Part shown: positions 25,797 through 34,885 of the stretch, one piece after another
Numbering within the stretch: the first letter of the stretch is position 1
Layout: each line of letters begins with the position of its first letter
Origin: Bacteroidia bacterium
GTDB lineage: Bacteria; Bacteroidota; Bacteroidia; Flavobacteriales_D; Sanyastnellaceae
DNA: 46,964 nucleotides
Reading direction: 5' to 3'
Assembly: GCA_030427925.1 (NCBI GenBank)
Contig: JAUICJ010000001.1
Location: forward strand, 299,388-346,351
Notes under the pieces: model-generated
Told to the model about the DNA's origin: nothing
What the model saw: the letters and a program-made list of their open reading frames with translations, nothing else
The model's database searches: none
Translations under genes and position numbers: made by a program

Positions 25797-28700
25797 GTGG
25801 CATCGGATTCTTCAAAAGTCCAAATCAATCGCGACCTGGCCCGCGGGCTCACGCGCACCACACCGCCGAGTTGGTGCACCATTTCGGCCACCAACCAAAG
25901 CCCCAACGAGCGCTCGTCGCTGAAGGTGATGTCCGGCGGCAGCCCGAGACCGTGGTCGTCATAGTACGCGGTAAACCGGCCTTTTTCCGCCCGCCGCAGG
26001 TGAAGCTGCACGTCGACGGTTTCGGCGTCCGGCTGCGAATGCTTGAACGTGTTCGTGATGAGTTCGTTCAAAATCAAGCCCATGGGAATGGACATGTCGA
26101 GGTCCATCTCCACGTCCCGCCCGGAGACGTGCAACTGCGCATCCGCCGCGTCCCAGCCGTACAGCTTGCAGTTCAGGTCGAACAAGCGCCCAGCGAAGTG
26201 CTGAAACGAGAGCGATTTCGTCTCTCCCGCTTGGTGAAGCTCTTGGTGAACCAAGGCGATGGACGCAATCCGCGAACGCCCTTCACGCAGCGTGCGCTTC
26301 GCCTCCTCGTGCTGCACATGCGTTGTTTGCAGGTCGAGCAAGTTGCCCACGATTTGCATGTTGTTCTTCACCCGGTGGTGGACTTCTCTGAGGTAGAGGT
26401 CTTTGAGTTGAATGGCTTCTTCGAGGGAGGCGGTGCGTTCGGCGACCAGCCGTTCGAGTTGCTGCGTGCGGCGTTTGGCCTGCAGGAAGATGCCCCAGGC
26501 CAAAACCAGCACCGTCGCCGCAAGCCCCATTCGGAAGGCGAGCGTCTGCGTCCACGCCGGCTCCATCCGAATCGGGATGAGGAGCCCGTTTTTCGACCAC
26601 TGTCCACCCCGAAACCGCGCCCGGACTTCGAGCGTGTAGTTCCCGGGATCCAACCCGGCGATGCGCACGGAATTGCTTTTCGTTTCGTGCCAATTCTCGT
26701 CAGCTCCCAGGATCCGCGTGGCGTACGTGTGCCCACCGGGCCCCCATTCGAGCAGCCGAAACTCCGCGGTCAGGATGGGAAAGGACGGCGTCAACCGCAC
26801 CACGGATCCGGACGCCCAATCCGAATACACGTCCCGCTTCCCGCCCGACTCGGTTCCCAGCGCATCCAAGGCCAGGACCCCGATGTTCGCATTGGCTTCG
26901 AACGACTGGCAGTCCCAAAACGACGGGTCCACCACCGTCAGCCCGTCCAGTCCGCCGAAGTACAACCGACCCGAAGCGCCCGCAGCGAAGGAAGTTCGGT
27001 TGAACTCAAGCTGGTGCAGCCCTTCGGTGCGGCCGAACACATCCACCGCCTCCGAGTTGATGTGAAACCGCATGATCCCCCGATCGCTCGAAAGCCACAA
27101 GTTGCCGCATTTGTCCTCGAGCACCGCGTAGATCCGGTCATCCGACAGGCCCGTCCGCCGTTGGAAAGGCCTCGAAGTGTGGGCCTTGAGGTCGAACGCC
27201 ACCATCCCATGCGTGGCGGTTCCCATCCAGCACACGCCTTGGATCACGAGCAAGCTGTACACCGCGTAGTCCACCGATGGGAACGGGTGCAAGGTGCGCG
27301 AGCCGTCTTCGTATCGCCACAACCCCGTCGAGGTGCCGAGCAGGACTTCCCGTGGCCCGATCCGCTCCATGCCATACACGTCGCCGAGTTCATCGCGTTG
27401 TTCGGGCGTTTGGGTGATCGCTTCCGCTTGTGCCGTGCGCCGGTTGAATCGGGTCAAACCGTGGTGCCCCATGAGCCAAACATCCAGGGCTTCATCCAAC
27501 GGTTCGAGCGACCAGCAATCGATGACCGAGGTCGTTGCAACCGGCTGCAGGGTGCCTGTCATGCGGCCTTCGTGCCATTGCCCGTTGCCCGCGATGATGA
27601 GCGAGTCGTCTGAAAGCCGCGCCACCGCGCTCAAGCCGGAGTGCTCAGGAGCGAGCAGGATGGAGGGGGTCCAGCCCGATTCGGTGCGGTGCAAGCGGTA
27701 GGTTTGGCCCAAATCGTTGCAGAAAATGAGCGTGTCGGGCGACCATTCCAGCAGCGTGCGCATCGAATTCAGGCGAGCGGGGGAATTCGGCTGGGGCCGC
27801 AGCGGCTTGGATAGGGCGTTGAACCCGGTTTGGTGAACCTCAACGTGGGTGATGCCGTGGCTTGAGCAAATCCACCCATCGTCCTTGCTCGAAAACCGAA
27901 TCTTCGTCACGCGCCGACCCCATTCCACGTCTTCCGTGATTTCATCCTGCCAAATCAGTTCATTCGCGGCGTTGAAAATCAGCAAGCGGTTGCCGTGGAT
28001 CACCCAAGCGTGTCCGGTGTAAGGGTTTTCGCTGAGGAAGCCGAATTTCGGGTGGAGCTCACCGTATCCGCTCACGCGCTCGACGCCCGCACCGGTCCAG
28101 GATTGCAAGCCGCCATCGGGATGGAAGCACAACACGGATCCATCGCTGCCCCAGCGCATGGTCCCTCGCTGCAGGGCTTCCTTCAGTGCTTTGCTCGAAG
28201 GCCCGACTTGAAATTCCCCGTCGAATTCGTGGATGAGGCCGGCTCCTTTGGAAAAGTCGCGGTGGTGCCAAATGAACCACGACCCTTTTCGGGGGTCGGT
28301 GTGCAGGGGCTCGATCCAGTTGATGGAATCCCCCCCGCTGAATTCCGTTCGAAATGCGGCTCCATCGAGTTGCCCGATGCGCCCCCCATCGCCGCTGATC
28401 CAAACGCCTTGGCTCGACCGCATGAAGTGCACGTTGTGCCAACTCGGGAAGTGGAGGGCGGCTTGCGCTTCGAGGGTGTGGGGGCCAAATCGGGGAATGC
28501 TGTCCCAGCGCACCCAGTCGCGCAAACCGCTGGCGCCCAGCCACAACGTGCCGGACGGATCGAGGGCCAGCGTCCGCAAGTTGAGGGCCTCTCCGAAGGG
28601 CTCGAAGCGCGCGCCGTCGAAACGATTCAGTCCTTTCGCGGTGGAACACCAAAGGAACCCGTGGTCGTCGAGGGTGATGTCGGTGACTTGTTGGCTCGAA

Positions 28701-28879
28701 AGCCCCGATTCCACGTTGTAGTGCTGCCAGTGCACGGCGAGGTCGCCCTCCGGGAACGGAAGGGTCGGGGAGGGATTTGATGTCCAAACACCCCAGCAGC
28801 ACGCCGTGGTCAAGAGCAGGAATTTCAGCGGAAGAATTTCAGCACGAGTTACGCCATCTTGCGCGGAGTGACAATGCAT
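25793..28879 (-). CDS. Two-component-regulator-propeller histidine kinase (HisKA_2 type)
   Basis: The 1028-residue protein begins with a likely signal peptide around ILPLKFLLLTTACCW. Periplasmic beta-propeller repeats follow, for example ITLDDHGFLWCSTAKGLNRF and VLEDKCGNLWLSSDRGIMRF. A Y_Y_Y domain (GLDPGNYTLEVRARFRGGQW) then leads to one membrane helix at about 780-800 and a short coiled coil. The HisKA_2 motif REVHHRVKNNMQIVGNLLDL (His at 834/835) and a HATPase domain complete the protein. No receiver domain is fused, so this is not a hybrid kinase; its partner is the LytTR protein just downstream. The ATG at 28879 is the only Met before the signal peptide but puts about 15 polar residues first, so the true start is uncertain. 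Confidence 0.9.
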   Translation of the reverse strand: MHCHSAQDGVTRAEILPLKFLLLTTACCWGVWTSNPSPTLPFPEGDLAVHWQHYNVESGLSSQQVTDITLDDHGFLWCSTAKGLNRFDGARFEPFGEALNLRTLALDPSGTLWLGASGLRDWVRWDSIPRFGPHTLEAQAALHFPSWHNVHFMRSSQGVWISGDGGRIGQLDGAAFRTEFSGGDSINWIEPLHTDPRKGSWFIWHHRDFSKGAGLIHEFDGEFQVGPSSKALKEALQRGTMRWGSDGSVLCFHPDGGLQSWTGAGVERVSGYGELHPKFGFLSENPYTGHAWVIHGNRLLIFNAANELIWQDEITEDVEWGRRVTKIRFSSKDDGWICSSHGITHVEVHQTGFNALSKPLRPQPNSPARLNSMRTLLEWSPDTLIFCNDLGQTYRLHRTESGWTPSILLAPEHSGLSAVARLSDDSLIIAGNGQWHEGRMTGTLQPVATTSVIDCWSLEPLDEALDVWLMGHHGLTRFNRRTAQAEAITQTPEQRDELGDVYGMERIGPREVLLGTSTGLWRYEDGSRTLHPFPSVDYAVYSLLVIQGVCWMGTATHGMVAFDLKAHTSRPFQRRTGLSDDRIYAVLEDKCGNLWLSSDRGIMRFHINSEAVDVFGRTEGLHQLEFNRTSFAAGASGRLYFGGLDGLTVVDPSFWDCQSFEANANIGVLALDALGTESGGKRDVYSDWASGSVVRLTPSFPILTAEFRLLEWGPGGHTYATRILGADENWHETKSNSVRIAGLDPGNYTLEVRARFRGGQWSKNGLLIPIRMEPAWTQTLAFRMGLAATVLVLAWGIFLQAKRRTQQLERLVAERTASLEEAIQLKDLYLREVHHRVKNNMQIVGNLLDLQTTHVQHEEAKRTLREGRSRIASIALVHQELHQAGETKSLSFQHFAGRLFDLNCKLYGWDAADAQLHVSGRDVEMDLDMSIPMGLILNELITNTFKHSQPDAETVDVQLHLRRAEKGRFTAYYDDHGLGLPPDITFSDERSLGLWLVAEMVHQLGGVVRVSPRARSRLIWTFEESDAT

Positions 28880-28886
28880 TCAGCCA

Positions 28887-28915
28887 TTGATTTCGGCCGT
28901 TGCGCAATATCTTCG
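28887..28915 (+). promoter_or_regulatory. Candidate promoter for dnaG-mscS
   Basis: TTG (28887-28889) is followed after 18 bases by TATCTTCG (28908-28915), one mismatch from TAnnTTTG. The predicted transcription start is within a few bases of the dnaG ATG at 28924, so the transcript would be nearly leaderless. It lies in a 44-base divergent gap with the propeller kinase gene. Confidence 0.45.
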
Positions 28916-28923
28916 TAGTGCTC

Positions 28924-31191
28924 ATGATCCCCCAGTCCACCATCTCCCAAATCCTCGAAACCGCCGTCATCGAAGAGGTGATCGGCGACTTCGTGGAGTT
29001 GAAAAAACAGGGGAGCAGCTACCGCGGACTGAGCCCGTTCACGAACGAAAAGACCCCGTCGTTTTACGTCATTCCGCAGAAGGGCATCTTCAAGGACTTT
29101 TCCAGCGGAAAGGGCGGCAGCCTCATCACGTTCCTCATGGAGCTTGAGAGCATGACGTATCCGGAGGCGTTGCGGTTTTTGGCCAAACGCTACAACATCG
29201 AAATCGAAGAGCGCGAGCAAACCCCCGAGGAGCTGGCCGCGCGGAGCGAAAAGGAGAGCATTGCCGCCGTGGTGGCGTGGGCGCAGAAGTGGTTCACGGA
29301 ACAGCTGCACGAGACCGAGGCGGGGCAGGGCATCGGGTTGTCGTATTTCGCAGAGCGCGGCTTTCGGCCGGAGATCATCAAGCGGTTCTTGATCGGGTAT
29401 TCCCCGGATGTTTGGGATGCGTTTTCGACGGCGGCGGTGGCGGCTGGCTACGAGCCGAAGTGGCTTGTGGCGGCGGGGTTGTCGCGGGAGCGGGACAGCG
29501 GCGGGCTGTGGGACTTCTTCAAGGGGCGGGTGATGTTCCCGATCCGGGACGTGACAGGGCGGGTCATCGGATTTGGCGGGCGGACGCTGAAGAAGGAGAA
29601 GGACGTTGCGAAGTACTTCAACAGCCCGGAGAGCCCGCTGTATCACAAGAGTGACGTGCTGTTTGGCATCCATTTGGCCAAACCCCACATCACGAAAGAA
29701 GACCGCGTCCTCCTCGTCGAAGGCTACACCGACGTCATGGCGCTCCACCAAGCGGGGCTCGAAAACGCGGTCGCTTCCAGCGGCACGGCCCTGACGGACG
29801 GCCAAATCAAGATCATCCGCCGCTTCACGAAAAACGTGACGGTCCTCTTCGACGGCGACGCGGCGGGGATTCGCGCCTCCCTCCGCGGCATCGACCTGCT
29901 CCTCGCCGCCGGCCTGAAAGTCAAGGTCCTCCTGTTCCCCGACGGCGACGACCCCGACAGCTATTCCCGCAAGGTCAGCGCCTCGGAGCTCCAGCGCTTC
30001 GTGGCCGAGGAAGCACAGGACTTCGTGGCCTTCAAGGCCCAAGCCCTGCTCGCCGATGCCGGTGGCGACCCCTTGCGTCGTTCGGAAGCGGTCCGGAGCG
30101 TGGTGCAGTCCATCGCGGCCATTCCCGACGCCATCGAGCGGAGCGTGTACATCCAAGCCTCGGCCGCTCAACTGAGCGTCGGGGAGGACTTGCTCCAGGG
30201 CGAGGTCAACAAGGCGGTGCTGAAGTTGGCCGAAGAACGGCGGAAGGCCGAGGAGCGGGCGAAGCGCGCCGCCTCGACGGTGCGCACGCCCCAGGGCCGC
30301 ATGTCCGGTTTGCGCCCCGCCGCCTCGCTGCCCGAACCGCCGCCTTACACCGACGCGCCGCCTTACACCGACGCGCCGCCGCTGCCCGACGCGCCGCCGC
30401 TGCCCGACGCGCCCCCGCTGCCCGACGAACCGCCGCTGCCCGACGCGCCGCCGCACCCCGCCGATGCCGGTTGGGCCATCGCCCCCGACGGCACCATCCC
30501 CGGATGGACGGGCCCCCACGCCCCGCCCCCGCCCGCCGAACCCGGCTGGATGTCCGACGACGGTCCGGAAGTCGCCCCGGTCGAACCGATGGCCACCCCC
30601 GGGTTGCTCGACGTCCCGCGTCGGTACTTCTTGGAAAAGGATTTGGTCCGACTGCTCGTGAATTATGGCGGCCACCCCGTGGACGTGACCGTGGAGGGCG
30701 AAGAGGAGCCCGTCACCGAGCGTCACCCCTTCGCCGAATGGGTCATTCACACCCTTGAGCTGGAACAAATCGAACTCCAGTCATCCGGTTTCCAGCGCGT
30801 CATCGACTTCGCCGTGCAGTGTTTGGACGAGCACCTCATTCCGGAGTTCAGCAAGCTCCTGCAGGACCCGGATCCCGAGCTGCAGCGCGTGCTCGCCGAC
30901 GCGATGATGGTGCAACACGTGGTGTCCCAAAACTGGGCCATCCGCCACCAAATCTACCCGGAGCTCGAAGAGGACCACCTCGAAAAGGCCCTGATGGACG
31001 CGATGCACCTGTTGCGACTGGACAACATCCAACAGCGGATCAAGGCGATTTCGTCGGAACTCGTCGCGCTCGATCAGCAACCCGACACGGACGCTGCGGT
31101 GGACGAACTGCTCGCGGAGCGCATTCGGCTGGATCGCGAAAAGTCCGAATTGGCGAAGTACTTTGGCTCCACCATTTTGCCTTACGAATGA
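28924..31191 (+). CDS. dnaG: DNA primase with non-canonical zinc-finger region and Pro-rich linker repeats
   Basis: The ATG at 28924 gives 755 residues beginning MIPQSTISQILETAVIEEVI. The CHC2 finger region is present (GLSPFTNEKTPSF, FKDFSSGKGG), but the four zinc ligands are replaced by about Ser37, Thr40, Asp58 and Ser61. I recall this as typical of Bacteroidota. The Toprim core is intact (LLVEGYTDVMA, LFDGDAAG, DGDDPDSYS). A Pro-rich linker with six to seven 6-residue repeats precedes the C-terminal helicase-binding domain. It makes RNA primers at the replication fork. A TTG at 28900 is an unlikely alternative start. It overlaps the MscS gene by 4 bases. Confidence 0.96.
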   Translation: MIPQSTISQILETAVIEEVIGDFVELKKQGSSYRGLSPFTNEKTPSFYVIPQKGIFKDFSSGKGGSLITFLMELESMTYPEALRFLAKRYNIEIEEREQTPEELAARSEKESIAAVVAWAQKWFTEQLHETEAGQGIGLSYFAERGFRPEIIKRFLIGYSPDVWDAFSTAAVAAGYEPKWLVAAGLSRERDSGGLWDFFKGRVMFPIRDVTGRVIGFGGRTLKKEKDVAKYFNSPESPLYHKSDVLFGIHLAKPHITKEDRVLLVEGYTDVMALHQAGLENAVASSGTALTDGQIKIIRRFTKNVTVLFDGDAAGIRASLRGIDLLLAAGLKVKVLLFPDGDDPDSYSRKVSASELQRFVAEEAQDFVAFKAQALLADAGGDPLRRSEAVRSVVQSIAAIPDAIERSVYIQASAAQLSVGEDLLQGEVNKAVLKLAEERRKAEERAKRAASTVRTPQGRMSGLRPAASLPEPPPYTDAPPYTDAPPLPDAPPLPDAPPLPDEPPLPDAPPHPADAGWAIAPDGTIPGWTGPHAPPPPAEPGWMSDDGPEVAPVEPMATPGLLDVPRRYFLEKDLVRLLVNYGGHPVDVTVEGEEEPVTERHPFAEWVIHTLELEQIELQSSGFQRVIDFAVQCLDEHLIPEFSKLLQDPDPELQRVLADAMMVQHVVSQNWAIRHQIYPELEEDHLEKALMDAMHLLRLDNIQQRIKAISSELVALDQQPDTDAAVDELLAERIRLDREKSELAKYFGSTILPYE
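30340..30465 (+). repeat. 18-base tandem repeat inside dnaG (PPxxDx linker)
   Basis: The frame reads PPYTDA twice, PPLPDA twice, PPLPDE, PPLPDA and a final PPHPADA-like unit, so about seven units of 18 bases. Adjacent units are nearly identical in DNA. It sits in the hinge between the Toprim core and the C-terminal domain and keeps frame whatever the copy number. Confidence 0.9.
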
Positions 31192-32018
31192 GCGGACTGC
31201 GCACTTTTTTGGAATCGGGATTCACCATCGGTAAGTACAGCTTTACGGCGCTGGACGTGTTCGTCGTCCTCGGGATCTTCGCGCTTGCGCAGGTGATGCT
31301 GTGGCTGGGGCGGCTGTTCTTGAACCGGTCCATGCTGCGGCGGCGCGTGGACCAGGGCAAGCAGTTCATGATCCGGCGGATTTGGCGGACCCTGGTTTAC
31401 CTCGTGGCGGGGATGTCTGCGCTGAGCACCATCGGGGTGGAAATGAAGGTGCTGTTCGCGGGTTCTGCGGCGCTGTTGGTGGGGGTGGGCATCGGATTGC
31501 AGGGTTTTTTCAACGACGTGGTGTCGGGGTTTGTGCTGTTGTTTGAGGGCGGGGTGCGCGTGGGGGATGAGCTGGAAATCGAGGGTTCGCTCGTGCGGGT
31601 GGAGCGGATTGACTTGCGTTCGACGCGGGTGATCACGCGGTCGGGGGACTTGATCGTCTTGCCCAATGGCATGTTTGCAGGCCAAAGCGTGCGCAACTTC
31701 ACCCAAGGGCGCGACCGCACCCGGCTCGACGTCCGGGTCGGCGTGGCCTACGGCTCCGACACGGTCCTCGTTTCGGACCTGCTCGTCCAGGCCATGCGGG
31801 CCCAACCCGAAGTGGCGGACAACGAAGAAATCGTGGTCATCTTCGAGGACTTTGGCGACTCGGCTTTGGTCTTCGAAGTGCGCTCCTGGATCCGCTCACC
31901 GTGGACCATCGATCGCATCAAGAGCGACATCCGCTTCCGCATCGATGCGCTCTTCCGCGAGCACGGCGTTGTGGTTCCGTTCCCTCAACGGGACGTTCAC
32001 CTCATCCCTCAGTCCTGA
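31188..32018 (+). CDS. Small mechanosensitive ion channel (MscS family)
   Basis: The ATG at 31188 overlaps the dnaG stop by 4 bases and begins MSGLRTFLESGFTIGKYSF, giving 276 residues. Three membrane helices are expected. The pore helix region is ALLVGVGIGLQGFFNDVVSG, followed by the MscS beta domain FEGGVRVGDELEIEGSLVRV and ITRSGDLIVLPNG. It would open under membrane tension to release solutes. Its 3' end overlaps recJ on the other strand by 10 bases. Confidence 0.92.
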   Translation: MSGLRTFLESGFTIGKYSFTALDVFVVLGIFALAQVMLWLGRLFLNRSMLRRRVDQGKQFMIRRIWRTLVYLVAGMSALSTIGVEMKVLFAGSAALLVGVGIGLQGFFNDVVSGFVLLFEGGVRVGDELEIEGSLVRVERIDLRSTRVITRSGDLIVLPNGMFAGQSVRNFTQGRDRTRLDVRVGVAYGSDTVLVSDLLVQAMRAQPEVADNEEIVVIFEDFGDSALVFEVRSWIRSPWTIDRIKSDIRFRIDALFREHGVVVPFPQRDVHLIPQS

Positions 32019-33742
32019 GCCTCTCGCACGTCGATGACGTGGAGGTTGAGTTTGATCTCATCGGGCGCCGAACGCGCTTCCAACCACGTATTGCGCACCA
32101 GCGTGTAGACGATATCAAAGGCATGCCATTGCTTGAGCAGCGGCAGCAGGTGGCCCAAATTGAACCCCACCGCCTCAATCGATCCGGACCATTCCGGCTG
32201 CGTGACGAACAGCTTCAAGTGCTTGCCTTCCGCTCCCACCGCCCGCGGTGCTTTCGCGCACCGCACATTGCGGCTCATGAACACCGGCAACGGATTGCCC
32301 GGACCAAACGGTTCCAGCGTTTCCAATCCCCGGAACATCGCCGGCGTCAGCTCGGACAAGGGCAACTCGGCGTGGTACGTCACCCGGGGCTTGGGCTCGC
32401 GCCCGGCAAGCTGCTCGCCGATGGCTTGCTCGAACCGTTCCCTGAATTCCGGCAAGTCCTTCTTATGCAGCTGCAACCCAGCCGCCATGGGATGCCCCCC
32501 GAATTGAATGAGCAGGTCGCTGCACGCGCCCAGTGCGTGGTGGATGTCCACGCCATCCACGCTCCGTGCGCTGCCGATGAGGGTGGTGCCCTCCTCTGAA
32601 AGCACGAGCGAAGGCCGGTAGCGGTGCTCCACCAGGCGGCTCGCCACGATGCCGACCACCCCGCGGTGCCAATGCTTGCCGTAAACCAAATTGCAGTACC
32701 GATTCCGCTCATCTTGGTCCACCAATTCGATGGCCTTCGCGGTCATGTCTTCGTCCACCTCCCGGCGGATTTGGTTCCAATTCTCCAACAACCGAGCGCA
32801 TTCTGCGGCGCCATTTTCGCAGGTCTCCAACAACAGGTTCACGGCCGTCATGGCATCCTCCATCCGCCCAGCGGCGTTGATGCGCGGCCCCAGCGTGAAG
32901 CTGATGTCGCGGATGGTGGCCGGAGCTTCCCGAATGTCTGCTGCACGGAGCATGGCGCGCAACCCGGGCCGTTGCAATTCCTTGAGCCGCTTCAATCCGT
33001 GGTGCGCGAGGATGCGGTTTTCGTTGACCAAATCCACGAGGTCCGCCCCAATGCTGATGGCCACCAAGTCCAATTCTTCCAACAGGTTGTCCTGTGGAAA
33101 ATCCATCCGAAGGGTCAGCGCTTGCAGGAGCTTGAACGCCACCCCACACCCCGATAATTCCTTGAATGGATACGTGCAGTCGGGGCGCTTGGGATTCAGC
33201 AAGGCCAAAACCGAAGGCAACTGCTCCTCGGGAAGGTGGTGGTCGCAGACGATGACGTCGATGCCCTTCTTTTTCGCGTACGCCAGCGACTCAAAATCCT
33301 TCGTGCCGCAATCGAGCGTGATCATCAGCGTGCATCCTTGATTGGACGCAAAAGCCACCCCTTCCATGCTCACCCCGTGCCCTTCGTCGAAGCGCTTGGG
33401 CACATACGGCGTCACCTCCGAGCCCAATCCCGTCAGGAACCCAGAAATCAAGGCCACAGCGGTCGTTCCGTCGACGTCGTAGTCCCCGTAGACCATGATG
33501 CGTTCCCCCCGCTGCACCGCTTGGTGCAACCGTTCGGCCGCCGCATCCATGTCTTTCATGCCACTGGGGTCGAGCAGGTCGTCAGCGGAAGGCGTCAGGA
33601 ATTTTCGAGCGGCCTCGGCGGAATCGATGCCGCGCTGTACCAACAGCCAAGCAACCAAATGGGTCAGCCTTGCGTTCATTTGCAAGTCCGACACCTTCTG
33701 ACCGTCAGGCCGGGGTTCCGCTGTCCAAGGGGTTTCTTCCAT
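32009..33742 (-). CDS. recJ: Single-stranded-DNA-specific exonuclease RecJ
   Basis: The 577-residue protein has the DHH phosphoesterase motifs YGDYDVDGTTA (I), LDCGTKDFES (II) and CDHHLPEE (III, the DHH signature), and later GAD/DHHA1 elements including FGGHPMAAGLQL. A C-terminal OB-like domain follows. It degrades ssDNA 5' to 3' in recombination and mismatch repair. The length is typical. It is convergent with mscS (10-base overlap) and divergent from the Cys-rich lipoprotein gene. Confidence 0.96.
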   Translation of the reverse strand: MEETPWTAEPRPDGQKVSDLQMNARLTHLVAWLLVQRGIDSAEAARKFLTPSADDLLDPSGMKDMDAAAERLHQAVQRGERIMVYGDYDVDGTTAVALISGFLTGLGSEVTPYVPKRFDEGHGVSMEGVAFASNQGCTLMITLDCGTKDFESLAYAKKKGIDVIVCDHHLPEEQLPSVLALLNPKRPDCTYPFKELSGCGVAFKLLQALTLRMDFPQDNLLEELDLVAISIGADLVDLVNENRILAHHGLKRLKELQRPGLRAMLRAADIREAPATIRDISFTLGPRINAAGRMEDAMTAVNLLLETCENGAAECARLLENWNQIRREVDEDMTAKAIELVDQDERNRYCNLVYGKHWHRGVVGIVASRLVEHRYRPSLVLSEEGTTLIGSARSVDGVDIHHALGACSDLLIQFGGHPMAAGLQLHKKDLPEFRERFEQAIGEQLAGREPKPRVTYHAELPLSELTPAMFRGLETLEPFGPGNPLPVFMSRNVRCAKAPRAVGAEGKHLKLFVTQPEWSGSIEAVGFNLGHLLPLLKQWHAFDIVYTLVRNTWLEARSAPDEIKLNLHVIDVREAQD

Positions 33743-33842
33743 GTGATTGAGCCCCGCAAGTTCGTCAAAAAAAGATGGTTGTTCCTGCCTTCAACGTATC
33801 TTGGTGCCGGTTTCTAAAATTAGACCATTGAAACGCAATCAC

Positions 33843-34811
33843 ATGTCTGCATTGAAACGTATTGCCTCTGCCTTGCCGATGTTGGCTTTGCCGCTGGCGT
33901 TCATCCTGTTCACCGGTTGCCTCAACGAGGACAACCGGATTCCTGAAAACTGCTACGATGGCATCCAGAACAACGGGGAGGAACTCGTAGACTGTGGCGG
34001 CCCGATTTGTGAGCCTTGTGATCCGTGCGAGAACGGTCAGTACGACGTGTTGCTCGGGGAGCAGTGGGTGGACTGCGGGGGGGAATGCGAGCCCTGCGAC
34101 CCGGCGTTCAACGGGGTGCTTGATCCGGGAGAGACCGGCATCGATTGCGGTGGAACTACGGGCATTGCGTGCGGTGAACTCTGCGGGGACGGTTTGCTCA
34201 ATGGGTTGGAAGAGGGCGTGGATTGCGGGGGGCCGGATTGCGACGTTTGCCCTTCCTGCGTGGACGGGATCATGAACGGCTCCGAAATTGGCATCGACTG
34301 TGGGGGGCCGGATTGCGATGCGTGCGCCACGGATGGGGATTGCACGAACGGCTTGCTCGATGGCGACGAGTTGTACATTGATTGTGGGGGTTCGACGTGC
34401 CCGGATTGTGAAGCGATTTTGACGTGGAAGGCCAACGGTTCGACGATTTTGGCGGACTTCGAAGCAACCGCGACCTTGGACGGTGCAACGGGTACCATCA
34501 CCATCGCGGGCTTGTCGGTCACGACGCAGGGCATCGGCTTGACGCTTCCGGAGCCACCCTTGGTCGGCTGGGTCGATGGCGCGGTCGTGAGCTTGAACGA
34601 TGCGACGGCTCCCGCGGGCGTGGCCACGTATGTGGCGGTGGGCGGCGGGCAATACAGCACGTCGTTTGGAGGAAACATCAACGTGACCGTCACGTACATC
34701 GACGCCCAAGTGGGCGGCATCATCGTGGGCACCTTCAGTGGGTCCATGGTGGATGCGGCGGATGACAACGTGACCATTTCACTCGGCTCCTTCCAGTTGC
34801 CCATCCAGTAA
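33843..34811 (+). CDS. Secreted lipoprotein with Cys-rich DCGG repeats
   Basis: The ATG at 33843 gives 322 residues with a signal peptide and lipobox LFTGC (Cys26). Residues 37-189 contain six units of the form DxxxNGxExxxDCGGxxCxxC. They are acidic and Cys-rich, so they probably form disulphide-bonded, perhaps Ca-binding, loops. The last about 130 residues are Cys-free and beta-rich (ILTWKANGSTILADFEATAT ... GTFSGSMVDAADDNVTISLG). They resemble Bacteroidota lipoprotein domains such as DUF6252, though I am not sure of that name. A TATCTTGG element at 33797-33804 may belong to its promoter. A strong terminator follows. Function unknown. Confidence 0.8.
   Translation: MSALKRIASALPMLALPLAFILFTGCLNEDNRIPENCYDGIQNNGEELVDCGGPICEPCDPCENGQYDVLLGEQWVDCGGECEPCDPAFNGVLDPGETGIDCGGTTGIACGELCGDGLLNGLEEGVDCGGPDCDVCPSCVDGIMNGSEIGIDCGGPDCDACATDGDCTNGLLDGDELYIDCGGSTCPDCEAILTWKANGSTILADFEATATLDGATGTITIAGLSVTTQGIGLTLPEPPLVGWVDGAVVSLNDATAPAGVATYVAVGGGQYSTSFGGNINVTVTYIDAQVGGIIVGTFSGSMVDAADDNVTISLGSFQLPIQ
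33951..34409 (+). repeat. Six DCGG Cys-rich repeats in the lipoprotein gene
   Basis: Each unit encodes about 22-28 residues ending in DCGG followed by Cys pairs. The unit lengths vary and the DNA is diverged, so the array is old compared with the near-identical repeats at the right edge of the window. Confidence 0.8.
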
Positions 34812-34831
34812 GCAGAAGGTTGCTGACGAAA

Positions 34832-34863
34832 AAGCCCGGTCTGCTCACAAGCGGACCGGGCTT
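34832..34863. terminator. Bidirectional terminator between the DCGG lipoprotein and OmpA-type genes
   Basis: AAGCCCGGTCTGC (34832-34844) and GCGGACCGGGCTT (34851-34863) form a 13-pair stem with one G-U around a 6-base loop. A T run follows on the plus strand and a five-T run on the minus strand. It serves the two convergent genes. Confidence 0.9.
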
Positions 34864-34885
34864 TTTTGTGTCCAGGATGCGGACG

